Source of the DNA: Flavobacterium fontis
GTDB lineage: Bacteria > Bacteroidota > Bacteroidia > Flavobacteriales > Flavobacteriaceae
NCBI RefSeq assembly: GCF_900129405.1
Contig: NZ_FQVQ01000005.1
Location: 1-64,000, forward strand
DNA: 64,000 nucleotides
Direction of reading: 5' to 3'
Positions within the stretch are counted from its first letter, which is position 1. Every line of letters starts with the position of its first letter. This document shows positions 15,955 through 24,498 of the stretch, one piece after another. The position numbers were made by a program, and so were the translations under genes. The notes below the pieces were generated by a model. The model saw only the letters and a program-made list of their open reading frames with translations, searched no databases and was not told where the DNA came from.

Positions 15955-17745
15955 ATGGCAGATATTACTAGAGGTGGTCAATTCCTCGTTAAAGAAACCC
16001 CGTGTGAAAACATCTTCACTCCAGAAGATTTTTCAGAAGAACAAGTGATGATGCGCGATGCTGTAAAAGAGTTCGTTGACAAAGAAATTTGGGCGAATAA
16101 AGTGCGCTTTGAACAAAAAGATTATGCCTTCACCGAAGAAGTAATGCGTAAAGCGGGTGAAATGGGCTTTTTGAGTGTGGCCGTGCCTGCCGAATATGGA
16201 GGTATGGGCATGGGATTTGTCGATACCTGTTTGGTTTGTGATTACATTTCAGGCGCTACCGGATCGTTTTCAACTGCTTTTGGTGCGCATACCGGAATCG
16301 GTACGATGCCCATTACCTTGTATGGAACCGACGAGCAAAAGAAAAAGTATGTCCCAAAATTGGCTTCTGGCGAATGGTTTGGCGCGTATTGCTTGACCGA
16401 ACCGGGTGCGGGATCGGATGCCAATTCAGGGAAAACCAAAGCGGAACTAACCGCAGATGGCAAACATTATAAAATTACAGGACAAAAAATGTGGATTTCC
16501 AATGCCGGATTTTGTTCCCTTTTCATCGTGTTTGCCCGCATTGAAGACGATAAAAACATCACGGGATTTATTGTAGAAAATGACCCGAATAACGGAATTT
16601 CATTGGGTGAAGAAGAACACAAACTAGGGATTCGCTCCTCCTCTACTCGTCAGGTATTTTTCAACGAAACCTTAGTGCCCGTTGAAAACATGTTGGCCGG
16701 TCGTGGCGAAGGATTCAAAATCGCTATGAACGCCTTGAATGTGGGTCGTATCAAATTGGCCGCAGCTTGTTTGGATGCACAACGTCGTTTGGCCAACAAT
16801 GCCGTAGGGTATGCCAATGAACGTTTCCAATTCAATGTGCCGATTGCTTCTTTCGGGGCGATTCGTCAAAAATTAGCCAACATGGCGACTTCTGCTTTTG
16901 CCGGTGAAAGTGCAACCTACCGCGCGGCATTTGATATTCAAAACCGTATTGCGATTCGCGAAAGCGAGGGAGCATCCCATCAAGAAGCCGAATTAAAAGG
17001 CGTAGAAGAATTTGCCATTGAGTGTTCAATCCTCAAAGTAGCCGTTTCCGAAGATGCTCAAAACTGTGCCGACGAGGGTATCCAAGTCTACGGCGGGATG
17101 GGCTTCTCAGAAGACACACCGATGGAAAGTGCTTGGCGTGATGCCCGTATTGCCCGTATCTACGAAGGAACCAACGAAATCAACCGCATGCTTTCGGTGG
17201 GTATGTTGATCAAAAAAGCCATGAAAGGTCATGTGGATTTGATTACACCTGCCATGAAAGTGCAAGAAGAATTGATGGGTATTCCATCATTTGACACCCC
17301 TGATTATTCAGAATTGTTTAGTGAGGAAAAAGAATTGATCGGCAAATTGAAAAAAGCCTTCTTAATGGTGGCGGGTGCGGCCGTTCAAAAATACGGTCCC
17401 GATTTGGAAAAACACCAGCAATTATTGATGGCAGCCTCTGATATGTTGATTGAGATCTACATGGCAGAAAGTACCGTTTTACGGGTCGAAAAAATGGCGA
17501 AGAAAAACGGTGCGGATAGCTGTAAAGAGCAAATTGCCATGGCGCAATTGTATTTATACAATGCAGTAGACACCGTATATACCAAAGGAAAAGAAGGCAT
17601 TATTTCTTTTGCTGAAGGCGATGAACAACGCATGATGTTAATGGGCCTACGTCGTTTTACCAAATACACCAACATGCCCAACGTGGTGGCTTTACGCGAA
17701 ACCATTGCTGAAAAATTGATTGCCGCCAACGGCTATTGTTTTTAA
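15955..17745 (+). CDS. Acyl-CoA dehydrogenase
   Basis: A 596-residue FAD enzyme for the first oxidation step of beta-oxidation. The signatures are YCLTEPGAGSDANSGKT for FAD/substrate binding, WISNAGFC, and IQVYGGMGFSEDTPMESAWRDARIARIYEGTNEI, read here in parts. The Glu of YEGTNEI is the likely catalytic base, as in VLCAD-type enzymes. The extra C-terminal helical domain of about 150 residues and the total length resemble the VLCAD/ACAD9 branch and bacterial homologues. It is the last gene of the operon, with a terminator 26 bases after the stop. Confidence 0.94.
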   Translation: MADITRGGQFLVKETPCENIFTPEDFSEEQVMMRDAVKEFVDKEIWANKVRFEQKDYAFTEEVMRKAGEMGFLSVAVPAEYGGMGMGFVDTCLVCDYISGATGSFSTAFGAHTGIGTMPITLYGTDEQKKKYVPKLASGEWFGAYCLTEPGAGSDANSGKTKAELTADGKHYKITGQKMWISNAGFCSLFIVFARIEDDKNITGFIVENDPNNGISLGEEEHKLGIRSSSTRQVFFNETLVPVENMLAGRGEGFKIAMNALNVGRIKLAAACLDAQRRLANNAVGYANERFQFNVPIASFGAIRQKLANMATSAFAGESATYRAAFDIQNRIAIRESEGASHQEAELKGVEEFAIECSILKVAVSEDAQNCADEGIQVYGGMGFSEDTPMESAWRDARIARIYEGTNEINRMLSVGMLIKKAMKGHVDLITPAMKVQEELMGIPSFDTPDYSELFSEEKELIGKLKKAFLMVAGAAVQKYGPDLEKHQQLLMAASDMLIEIYMAESTVLRVEKMAKKNGADSCKEQIAMAQLYLYNAVDTVYTKGKEGIISFAEGDEQRMMLMGLRRFTKYTNMPNVVALRETIAEKLIAANGYCF

Positions 17746-17770
17746 TTTATTAGTTACGTTTAATTGTTTG

Positions 17771-17804
17771 AAAACCGTCTTTCTTTAGAGAGGCGGTTTT
17801 TTTT
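17771..17804 (+). terminator. Terminator of the fatty-acid oxidation operon
   Basis: AAAACCG pairs with CGGTTTT, with a partly paired inner region (TCTTTC/GAGAGG), and continues into a run of eight or more T. Confidence 0.85.
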
Positions 17805-17838
17805 GGAATTAGAAACCCAAGCGCATGCTAGGAATTAA

Positions 17839-17846
17839 TATCTTTG
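17839..17846 (+). promoter_or_regulatory. -7 box of the sodC promoter
   Basis: TATCTTTG is a perfect consensus box 11 bases before ATG 17858. It lies downstream of a possible ATG at 17825, which therefore cannot be used. Confidence 0.7.
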
Positions 17847-17857
17847 AAATAAAAAAG

Positions 17858-18379
17858 ATGAAAATCTCGATACTTCGCCTATTGGTATTAACGGGCTTGC
17901 TTATTTCTTGTAAGTCTTCAACCGAACCCGACAAAACCGTAACGATTGCCTTGCAACCCAAAAGCAATAGCGTTGTTGCTGGCACAGCCCTTTTTACTGA
18001 AAAAAAAGGAACCGTTCAGTTGAAGGTTTCCCTCAGCGGACTTCAACCTGGGGTGCATGCCATTCATATTCATGAAAAAGCCGATTGTTCGGCCGCGGAT
18101 GCGACTTCGGCGGGAGGACATTGGAATCCGACTTTCTCCAAACACGGAAAATGGGGCGAAGGCGAATACCACAAAGGAGATATTGGCAATTTTACCGCCG
18201 ATGCCCAAGGGAATGCTACGGTTGAATTTGCCACCGATCAATGGTGTATTGGCTGTGGAGATCCCAATAAAGACATCCTCAACAAAGGATTGATTGTCCA
18301 TGAAAAAGCCGACGATTTTGTATCGCAGCCTACAGGTAATGCAGGCGGACGCGTGGCTTGTGCTGGAATTATTAAATAA
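17858..18379 (+). CDS. sodC: Cu/Zn superoxide dismutase, predicted lipoprotein
   Basis: A 173-residue protein starting at 17858, with lipoprotein signal MKISILRLLVLTGLLISC. Metal ligands are visible in order: HIHEKADC (two Cu ligands), GGHWNP, the zinc loop HGKWGEGEYHKGDIGNF with its His and Asp, and IVHEKADD (last Cu ligand). The C-terminal GGRVACAGI carries the structural Arg and the cysteine. It removes superoxide in the periplasm or at the outer membrane face. The promoter box excludes the longer reading. OxyR and Dps lie 5 kb away, but no shared regulation can be shown. Confidence 0.94.
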   Translation: MKISILRLLVLTGLLISCKSSTEPDKTVTIALQPKSNSVVAGTALFTEKKGTVQLKVSLSGLQPGVHAIHIHEKADCSAADATSAGGHWNPTFSKHGKWGEGEYHKGDIGNFTADAQGNATVEFATDQWCIGCGDPNKDILNKGLIVHEKADDFVSQPTGNAGGRVACAGIIK

Positions 18380-18443
18380 ATCGCACCCTTTGACGGCTTT
18401 ATAAGTTGCCTATTCCCAATGCTCTCCCAAACGCCATGGCCCC

Positions 18444-19640
18444 ATGATTAACCCCTCAGTACACGGTTGGATTGAAAAGTATTTCGTTGAAGTGGCTTTG
18501 CCGCATTTGCGAGACAACCTCACCGCGGAAAATTGGTACGAGGAACTGCGCGATACGGGCTTCATTTATGGACATACCCTTCAATTACCGGGTATTCCCC
18601 CCGAGACCAATAACCTTTGGTCGGTAGAAGAACGTTCCAAAATTGCGCTGCTGTATGCATTGTTTGCCGTGTATCAATTTACCACAACACAACAAGATCG
18701 ATTGGATTTTACACAAAAGGCCAGCGCATTTTACCAAGAAATGTCCCCTGTTGGAATAGGACAATTGTGGAAAAATCTATTACCCGCCACACCTGCACAA
18801 AAGCTCGAAAGTTTTATCGATGGCCGGGTACAAACAAACAAAGATATTTTTCGTAAAAACTTTTCCCATATTGTAACCAATGCGTTACTTTTTGTTGATG
18901 TCCTTGCGTTTCGGCATTTCCTCCTCAAAGGAAGTATCCCCGAAAAGTATTTGAAACGTATCGAGGAAACCTTGATGGGACTGGTCTCGTTGGCGTTACG
19001 ATTCAAAGGAGAAAAAACAGTACATGACGATTTGTTGATCAAACTTTTTGATGCCTCCGTGCGCTATACCAAATTTTCAAAAATCAACATCACCGGAATT
19101 CAACAACTACCGTTTGAGGCGTTTAAAGACCCGCTTGAATCCTATTATTTTCTGGATATGGCTGCCTTAGCTTTATGGAATGATGGAAAGATTGAAAATG
19201 AGGAAAAGTATTTTGTATATGCCTTGGGGGAGCATTTACAAGTGGACGATACTTTTACCGAAACAGCTCTCGCATTTACCCACCGTTTTATCAGTACGCA
19301 TCGCTCGGAAATGCACTATTTTAACTATTCACATCCGGTGAAGCATTTTTATGATCAAACAGCACAAAGTGTCATTTTTTTGATCAAACGCAATAAAAAA
19401 AGATTAACCAAAGAAATTCGGGAAAGCAAGGAACTCATGCAGTTATTGGCCCAATCTACACAACGCGATTTGGATGCCGAAGAAAAAAAGAAAATCAAAA
19501 AACAACTGTTGGATGTCTGTAAAACCATCCCTTCGTTGACCATTTTCTTATTGCCAGGCGGAAGTTTACTGCTCCCTTTGTTGATCAAATTTATTCCGCA
19601 GCTTCTCCCTTCGGCTTTTAATGAAAATTTGGAGGATTAA
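18444..19640 (+). CDS. LETM1-related protein (biofilm-associated family of Flavobacteria)
   Basis: A 398-residue protein. The C-terminal part carries the LETM1-like segment around residues 365-392 (LPGGSLLLPLLIKFIPQLLP) after a basic KKKIKKQLL stretch. The rest is helical without a signal peptide. NCBI names similar Flavobacterium proteins LETM1-related biofilm-associated protein; the molecular role is unknown. LETM1 itself acts in mitochondrial K+/H+ or Ca2+/H+ exchange, which should not be assumed here. The stop overlaps the convergent carbonic anhydrase gene by four bases. Confidence 0.75.
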   Translation: MINPSVHGWIEKYFVEVALPHLRDNLTAENWYEELRDTGFIYGHTLQLPGIPPETNNLWSVEERSKIALLYALFAVYQFTTTQQDRLDFTQKASAFYQEMSPVGIGQLWKNLLPATPAQKLESFIDGRVQTNKDIFRKNFSHIVTNALLFVDVLAFRHFLLKGSIPEKYLKRIEETLMGLVSLALRFKGEKTVHDDLLIKLFDASVRYTKFSKINITGIQQLPFEAFKDPLESYYFLDMAALALWNDGKIENEEKYFVYALGEHLQVDDTFTETALAFTHRFISTHRSEMHYFNYSHPVKHFYDQTAQSVIFLIKRNKKRLTKEIRESKELMQLLAQSTQRDLDAEEKKKIKKQLLDVCKTIPSLTIFLLPGGSLLLPLLIKFIPQLLPSAFNENLED

Positions 19641-20275
19641 AGCTTCAAGCGATAGACTTCATCCAAATCAACGTTGGACGTTAAATTAACATCCAAATCG
19701 GTGACATAACCTGAATTGAGTCCATACACCCACCCATGAAGGGTCAAATCCTGTCCGTTACGCCAAGCGGCTTGCACAATAGACGTTTTGGCCAAATCAA
19801 AAACCTGCTCTTGCACGTTGATTTCCACAAAACGATTAAAGCGTTCTTCCTCATCCACGATAGCGTTTAGGTATTCTTCATGCATGCGGTAAACGTCTTT
19901 GATATGGCGAATCCAATTGTCGATTATTCCAATGGATTGGTTGCCCATAGAAGCTTTTATTCCCCCACATCCATAATGCCCACAGACCAAGATATGCTTC
20001 ACTTTCAACACATTGACCGCATAATCCAAAACACTCAACATGTTCATATCGGTATGCACCACCATGTTTGCAATGTTGCGATGCACAAATACTTCTCCCG
20101 GTTTGGCCCCAATAATCTCATTGGCAGGCACGCGACTATCCGAACAACCGATCCAAAGTAACGGGGGTTGTTGCCCTTTGGACAAATCCTTGAAGTAATC
20201 GGGGTCTAGGGCTAATTGGGATTCGACCCACTTTTTGTTGTTATCTAAAATCTTCTTGTAAAAATCTTGGCTCAT
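19637..20275 (-). CDS. can: Beta-class carbonic anhydrase
   Basis: A 212-residue enzyme that interconverts CO2 and bicarbonate. Zinc ligands are visible as Cys44 and Asp46 in CSDSRVPANE, and His and Cys in LVCGHYGCGGI; HRNIANMV is also typical. It follows the SulP transporter gene by 28 bases on the same strand. This pairing suggests that the transporter carries bicarbonate and that both supply carboxylases, as for SulP-type bicarbonate uptake in other bacteria. Confidence 0.95.
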   Translation of the reverse strand: MSQDFYKKILDNNKKWVESQLALDPDYFKDLSKGQQPPLLWIGCSDSRVPANEIIGAKPGEVFVHRNIANMVVHTDMNMLSVLDYAVNVLKVKHILVCGHYGCGGIKASMGNQSIGIIDNWIRHIKDVYRMHEEYLNAIVDEEERFNRFVEINVQEQVFDLAKTSIVQAAWRNGQDLTLHGWVYGLNSGYVTDLDVNLTSNVDLDEVYRLKL

Positions 20276-20303
20276 GGGAAAGGTTGGTTAGGTCGGTGGG
20301 TTG

Positions 20304-21947
20304 TTACGATTCTTTTTTCTTGATGACAGGTTCCATACGACGTCGCAATACATTGTAGCGCTGCTCGATAGTCACAAAATTCTGGTCTTCAAAATTTTCA
20401 ATATCGTAATGCTCTTTAAAGCCGATTAATTTCAGTTTAATTTGGCGACTGGGGGCAATCACATCCCGAAACTCCTTTATCAAATCCTGTACATCATGTG
20501 CAATGTAAACCGTTTGCGAAGCATCGATAATTACATGAGATTCTTCGGGGAGTTGGCGCAACGTCGTTTTAATTGATGTTTTATTGAGAAACGAAACTTC
20601 CTGTGCCAAATCAATATGAATCACGTCGCCCGGTTGGTAGTCGGTGGCGCGAAAAACATAGGCCCGTTTCATATTTCCCCAAATGATAAAGAGAACATTG
20701 ATAAGCAATCCCAACGCTACTCCTTTCAACAAATCGGTAAAAACAACCCCGATAAATGTGGCCACAAAAGGAATGTATTGAAATTTTCCACGGTGGTAAA
20801 AATGCAAAAACATTTTGGGATTGGCCAATTTATAACCGACCAGCAACAATACTGCCGCCAGCGTCGCTTTGGGTATCCAATTCAAAAGGTGGGGAATGGT
20901 TACCGCACAAAGTAGTAACAATAATCCATGAATGATGGCTGCCATTTTGGTTTTGGCTCCAGCCGCCTGATTGGCCGAAGTACGCACAACTACTGAAGTC
21001 ATGGGTAACCCGCCCAACAAACCACTCACGATATTCCCGATACCTTGCGCTTTCAACTCCAAATTGGTGTTGGTAAAACGTTTTTCGGGATCCATTCGAT
21101 CGGCAGCTTCAATACACAACAAGGTTTCAATGGAAGCGACAACGGTTATTGTAAAAGCTATCATCCATAATTTGGGATGGCCTAATTGATTAAAATCGGG
21201 AAAAATAAAGGTGCTTTTCCAAGCGGCAAGAGAATCCGGAACGGGAAGCTGAACCAAGTGATCGTGGTGCAAGGCCCAAGGATGATGTAAACTGTTCCAA
21301 TAGCTGTTGAGTACAATACCTACAAGGACTGCAATGAGAGCGGGAGGCACGAAAGGTATTTTTTGCACCCCTTTAATTTTGGGCCAACCCAGCAAGATAC
21401 CCAAGGATAGTATAGCAATCAACAGCGCTCCAGGTTCGATATGCTGATGCAACGCCCAAAGTTCGCTCAACGTATTTTGACCGTCGTTTTGCAAAAAAGC
21501 TTCATCCCCTTCAAAATCGGGGTCGTACCCAAAGGCGTGTGGTAATTGTTTTAGAAAAATTATAACGCCTATACCTGCCAACATGCCCTCAATGACATTG
21601 TTGGGGAAATAGTTGGAAAGCGTTCCTGCTCTTAAAAATCCTAAGAGTACCTGAAAAATACCGGCCAAAACAACAGCTGCAAAAAATAAGGGCAAAGAAC
21701 CCAAATCGTGAATGGCGGCAAAAACGATAGCAGTAAGTCCCGCAGCAGGCCCCGAAACACTTAAAGGTGAATTGCTAATTGCTGCGACCACAATACCGCC
21801 CACTACGCCTGAAATTATTCCAGAAAACAAAGGCGCTCCACTCGCTAAAGCAATGCCTAAACACAAGGGTAAAGCGACCAAGAATACGACTAGACCTGCG
21901 GCAAAATCGGACTTTAAATGAGCGAATAGTGAAGTTGTTTTAGACAT
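20304..21947 (-). CDS. SulP family anion transporter with STAS domain, probably bicarbonate
   Basis: Start at 21947 (MSKTTSLFAHLKSDF); an in-frame start 15 bases upstream is weaker. The 547-residue protein has the SulP N-terminus (DFAAGLVVFLVALPLCLGIALASG), about 10-12 membrane segments to residue 430, and a cytoplasmic STAS-like domain after that (HVIIDASQTVYIAHDVQDLI). SulP proteins carry sulfate, bicarbonate or other anions. The carbonic anhydrase gene 28 bases downstream favours bicarbonate. Confidence 0.9.
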   Translation of the reverse strand: MSKTTSLFAHLKSDFAAGLVVFLVALPLCLGIALASGAPLFSGIISGVVGGIVVAAISNSPLSVSGPAAGLTAIVFAAIHDLGSLPLFFAAVVLAGIFQVLLGFLRAGTLSNYFPNNVIEGMLAGIGVIIFLKQLPHAFGYDPDFEGDEAFLQNDGQNTLSELWALHQHIEPGALLIAILSLGILLGWPKIKGVQKIPFVPPALIAVLVGIVLNSYWNSLHHPWALHHDHLVQLPVPDSLAAWKSTFIFPDFNQLGHPKLWMIAFTITVVASIETLLCIEAADRMDPEKRFTNTNLELKAQGIGNIVSGLLGGLPMTSVVVRTSANQAAGAKTKMAAIIHGLLLLLCAVTIPHLLNWIPKATLAAVLLLVGYKLANPKMFLHFYHRGKFQYIPFVATFIGVVFTDLLKGVALGLLINVLFIIWGNMKRAYVFRATDYQPGDVIHIDLAQEVSFLNKTSIKTTLRQLPEESHVIIDASQTVYIAHDVQDLIKEFRDVIAPSRQIKLKLIGFKEHYDIENFEDQNFVTIEQRYNVLRRRMEPVIKKKES

Positions 21948-22194
21948 GCGCACGATGAACAAGGGAAAGGGTTGAAGAATTTAGCATCGTTGCTAACCGT
22001 TTGATGAAAAACGAAAGAGCTGGAGAGCACCCCTCTTTTTTCATACCAATACTGGGAATACATTGCACAAGCACTGTGGGCAATCCCGACAGCACTAACT
22101 GAAAACGTCCAAAAACAAAATCAAAGCAAATCACTAAACAAAAATAGCCATTCCGAGAGAATACGAAAGACTATTTTGAAAAATTAAACAAGTC

Positions 22195-22674
22195 TTAAAT
22201 TTCACGTTCTAGCCAAGCGCTCAACATCCAAATGGTTTTTTCCTGTTCTACGATAAAATCACTCATCATACTGGTTGTCCCTTCGTCATTGATGGCGTCG
22301 GCCAATTGTAAAATCTTCCGTTCTCTTGCTAATAATTGCGGTAAACATTCCAAAAGTAGCGCAATGGCGGCTTCATCACTCGAAACATTGCGCCCAATGG
22401 GCAACTGACTTTGTGCTGTGTAGTCCTCAAAGGTATGCAAAGGTGTGCTTCCTAAAGTGAGGACACGCTCGGCAATCAAATCTATTCTCAACTGACTATC
22501 ATTGTAAAGCTCTTCAAATTTTAAATGCAAATCAAAAAAGCGTTTCCCACGGATGTTCCAATGCAAGCCGCGTAAATTTTGATAATAAACTTGAAAATTG
22601 GCGAGTAACCGATTCAATTCAGCAGCAATGACTTCAGTTTCTTTTTGGGGTAATCCCAAGCTATTGTGTTTCAT
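22195..22674 (-). CDS. dps: Dps-family DNA-protecting ferritin
   Basis: A 159-residue four-helix protein. The ferroxidase-site residues are in NLRGLHWNIRGKRFFDLH and DSQLRIDLIAERVLTLG, matching Dps of the mini-ferritin family. It binds iron, consumes hydrogen peroxide and protects DNA in stress or stationary phase. It is divergent from oxyR. The -7 box on its strand (TACTTTTG at 22733) and an inverted repeat at the -33 position suggest activation by OxyR, as known for dps in other bacteria. Confidence 0.93.
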   Translation of the reverse strand: MKHNSLGLPQKETEVIAAELNRLLANFQVYYQNLRGLHWNIRGKRFFDLHLKFEELYNDSQLRIDLIAERVLTLGSTPLHTFEDYTAQSQLPIGRNVSSDEAAIALLLECLPQLLARERKILQLADAINDEGTTSMMSDFIVEQEKTIWMLSAWLEREI

Positions 22675-22732
22675 AAAAGTTTCTTTTTTTGCGGTTGGTA
22701 GGCTTTAAAAAACGTTACCATGATTTATTTGT

Positions 22733-22792
22733 CAAAAGTATCCCAATTTATACGTGAATAAGTATAAGTTAAATTGATAGTTTTTATATTTG
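22733..22792. promoter_or_regulatory. Divergent dps/oxyR promoters with a central inverted repeat
   Basis: The minus-strand box TACTTTTG (22733-22740) serves dps and the plus-strand box TATATTTG (22785-22792) serves oxyR. Between them TTATAC-N8-GTATAA (22748-22767) covers the -33 region of both. A LysR-type protein bound here could activate dps and repress its own gene. Confidence 0.7.
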
Positions 22793-22810
22793 CATCAAAT
22801 TTCATTATAA

Positions 22811-23752
22811 ATGACCATCACACAATTGCACTATGTGCTCGCTGTAGCAGAACATCGAAACTTTACCTTGGCGGCTGAGAAATGTTTTGTCACCCAACCC
22901 ACGTTGAGTATGCAGATACAAAAGATAGAAGACGAATTGGGCGTTCTGATATTTGACCGCAGTAAAAAACCGATTCAACTCACCGATATTGGGCAGAAAA
23001 TTGTACACCAAGCGAAGAATATTGTCAATGAAGCCGATCGGATTCAGGATATTGTAGACCAGCAAAAAGGCTTTGTAGGCGGTGAATTTCATTTGGGAAT
23101 CATTCCGACGATCATGCCCACATTGTTGCCTATGTTTTTGACTAATTTTATCAAAAAATACCCCAAAGTGCAACTAATTATTGAGGAGTTGAATACGGAG
23201 GATATCATTTTCAAACTCAATAATGGTCATTTGGATGCGGCTATTGCAGCAACCCCTTTACACGAAGAAAAAATCAAAGAAATCGTATTGTATTTTGAAC
23301 CTTTTGTGGCTTACATTCCGGAGCACCACAACCATTTTGCTAAAAAAGAGATTCAAATTGAGGACTTGGATGTAGATGAGTTGCTCTTGTTGCAAGACGG
23401 GCATTGTTTTCGGGATAGCGTTTTGAATTTATGCAAACGAAAAACTGACGACAAACGTTCGCATTTTCAATTGGAAAGTGGCAGCTTTGAAACCTTAATC
23501 AAACTGGCAGACGAAGGTTTGGGTACCACCTTACTTCCTTATTTGCACACTTTGGATTTGAAGGAAAGTGATCGAGCTAAATTGAGGCACTTTGTCGAAC
23601 CCAAACCGGCGCGTGAGGTGAGTCTCATTTATCCTAAAAACGAATTAAAAATTCACCTCATTGATGCCCTACGCACAACAATTTCGGGGGTTGTACGCGG
23701 TGCAATTGCGTTTCAAAATGTTCAAATTGTCAGTCCGAAACCCACAAAATAA
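22811..23752 (+). CDS. oxyR: OxyR, hydrogen-peroxide sensing LysR regulator
   Basis: A 313-residue LysR protein with the N-terminal winged helix (MTITQLHYVLAVAEHRNFTLAA). The sensor cysteines are at exactly the E. coli positions, Cys199 and Cys208, in LLQDGHCFRDSVLNLC. This supports a real peroxide sensor rather than a generic LysR protein. It faces dps across a shared regulatory gap. A 12-base-pair bidirectional terminator ends the gene. Confidence 0.95.
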   Translation: MTITQLHYVLAVAEHRNFTLAAEKCFVTQPTLSMQIQKIEDELGVLIFDRSKKPIQLTDIGQKIVHQAKNIVNEADRIQDIVDQQKGFVGGEFHLGIIPTIMPTLLPMFLTNFIKKYPKVQLIIEELNTEDIIFKLNNGHLDAAIAATPLHEEKIKEIVLYFEPFVAYIPEHHNHFAKKEIQIEDLDVDELLLLQDGHCFRDSVLNLCKRKTDDKRSHFQLESGSFETLIKLADEGLGTTLLPYLHTLDLKESDRAKLRHFVEPKPAREVSLIYPKNELKIHLIDALRTTISGVVRGAIAFQNVQIVSPKPTK

Positions 23753-23779
23753 AAAAGGCGTCTTAACAGACGCCTTTTT
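23752..23779. terminator. Bidirectional terminator between oxyR and a small gene
   Basis: AAAAAGGCGTCT and AGACGCCTTTTT form a perfect 12-base stem with a 4-base loop. The last codons and stop of the minus-strand small gene lie inside the hairpin. Confidence 0.93.
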
Positions 23780-23978
23780 GCTCTAAGGGAACCTCGGTCA
23801 AACATTGCCTGAGTTCCGGTCGGTTATCGGTATAGAATTGCAGCCACTTGTGCAACAATTCGATTTCATAAGGCAGCAAATTACTGGCGGCCTTTTTCAA
23901 CTTTCTTTTGAAACGTTCGGGGCTGAGGCTTACACGCTCCAATTCTGATTTCGTGTAATCGTAAATCAATCTGGGCAT
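23763..23978 (-). CDS. Small unknown protein, paralogue A of a tandem pair
   Basis: A 71-residue protein of unknown family. It shares with the next gene the words MPR-IY, TKS-LERVS, LLPYE and PELRQC, about 32 identical positions in 59. It is predicted helical, with no signal peptide or membrane segment. It has its own promoter (TTTG, 20 bases, TACTTTTA at 24024-24055) and its own terminator, in which its 3' end is embedded. Keeping two separately transcribed copies argues for a real, possibly regulatory, function. Confidence 0.75.
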   Translation of the reverse strand: MPRLIYDYTKSELERVSLSPERFKRKLKKAASNLLPYEIELLHKWLQFYTDNRPELRQCLTEVPLEQKGVC

Positions 23979-24023
23979 AGCATTTAGGGTTTAAAAGGTT
24001 AAGTTACTAATAGATTGGGATAG

Positions 24024-24055
24024 TAAAAGTAACTTGTTCTTTTGAATTGACCAAA
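24024..24055 (-). promoter_or_regulatory. Promoter of small paralogue A
   Basis: On the minus strand TTTG (24052-24055), a 20-base spacer and TACTTTTA (24024-24031) match the Bacteroidota promoter with one mismatch in the -7 box. It is about 46 bases before the start codon. Confidence 0.65.
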
Positions 24056-24153
24056 CATTTTTCCAAAAAAATATCGTTGAAATGCTATTTTTATCGCTAA
24101 AATGCTATTTTTTATTTTTACCGTATATTTTTCTTACAAAAACAAAAGACTGC

Positions 24154-24184
24154 ATAAAAAAAGGGAGCCGTTTAAACTCCCTTT
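24154..24184 (-). terminator. Terminator of small paralogue B
   Basis: AAAGGGAG and CTCCCTTT form an 8-base stem and are followed on the minus strand by a T-run. It starts five bases after the stop codon of the small gene at 24189. Confidence 0.85.
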
Positions 24185-24188
24185 AGTT

Positions 24189-24386
24189 TTATCCGTTAAT
24201 ACTCCGTATACATTGGCGTAATTCCGGTTTTCCTTCCGTAAATCGAAGGACCCATTCGGTGAGTTCTTCGAGTTCGTAAGGCAATAAAACCCGAACCGCT
24301 TTTTCTAATTCTTTACAAAAAAGGGTCGCATCAAAGCTGACACGCTCGAGCACCGATTTTGTAAATTCATAAATAGCTCTTGGCAT
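24189..24386 (-). CDS. Small unknown protein, paralogue B of a tandem pair
   Basis: A 65-residue paralogue of the protein at 23763-23978 with the same conserved blocks (MPR-IY, TKS-LERVS, LLPYE, W, PELRQC). The variable part is the segment between the first two blocks and the C-terminal tail. A perfect -7 box, TACATTTG at 24460-24467 on the minus strand, lies about 74 bases upstream. Function unknown. Confidence 0.75.
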   Translation of the reverse strand: MPRAIYEFTKSVLERVSFDATLFCKELEKAVRVLLPYELEELTEWVLRFTEGKPELRQCIRSING

Positions 24387-24498
24387 AGTCTGACAATTTA
24401 TGGGTTAGACTTCAGATAGCGTTGGGGTAAGAACGTATACAAATCCTAGATTCGTATTTCAAATGTATTAAATTTTTGTGAGGATTGCCAATTTTAAC

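Noticed and set aside
15863..16048. Short plus-strand frame between the four-helix-bundle and acyl-CoA dehydrogenase genes
   Set aside because: It runs through the TCTTTTC array and the start of the dehydrogenase gene in another frame; low-complexity translation.
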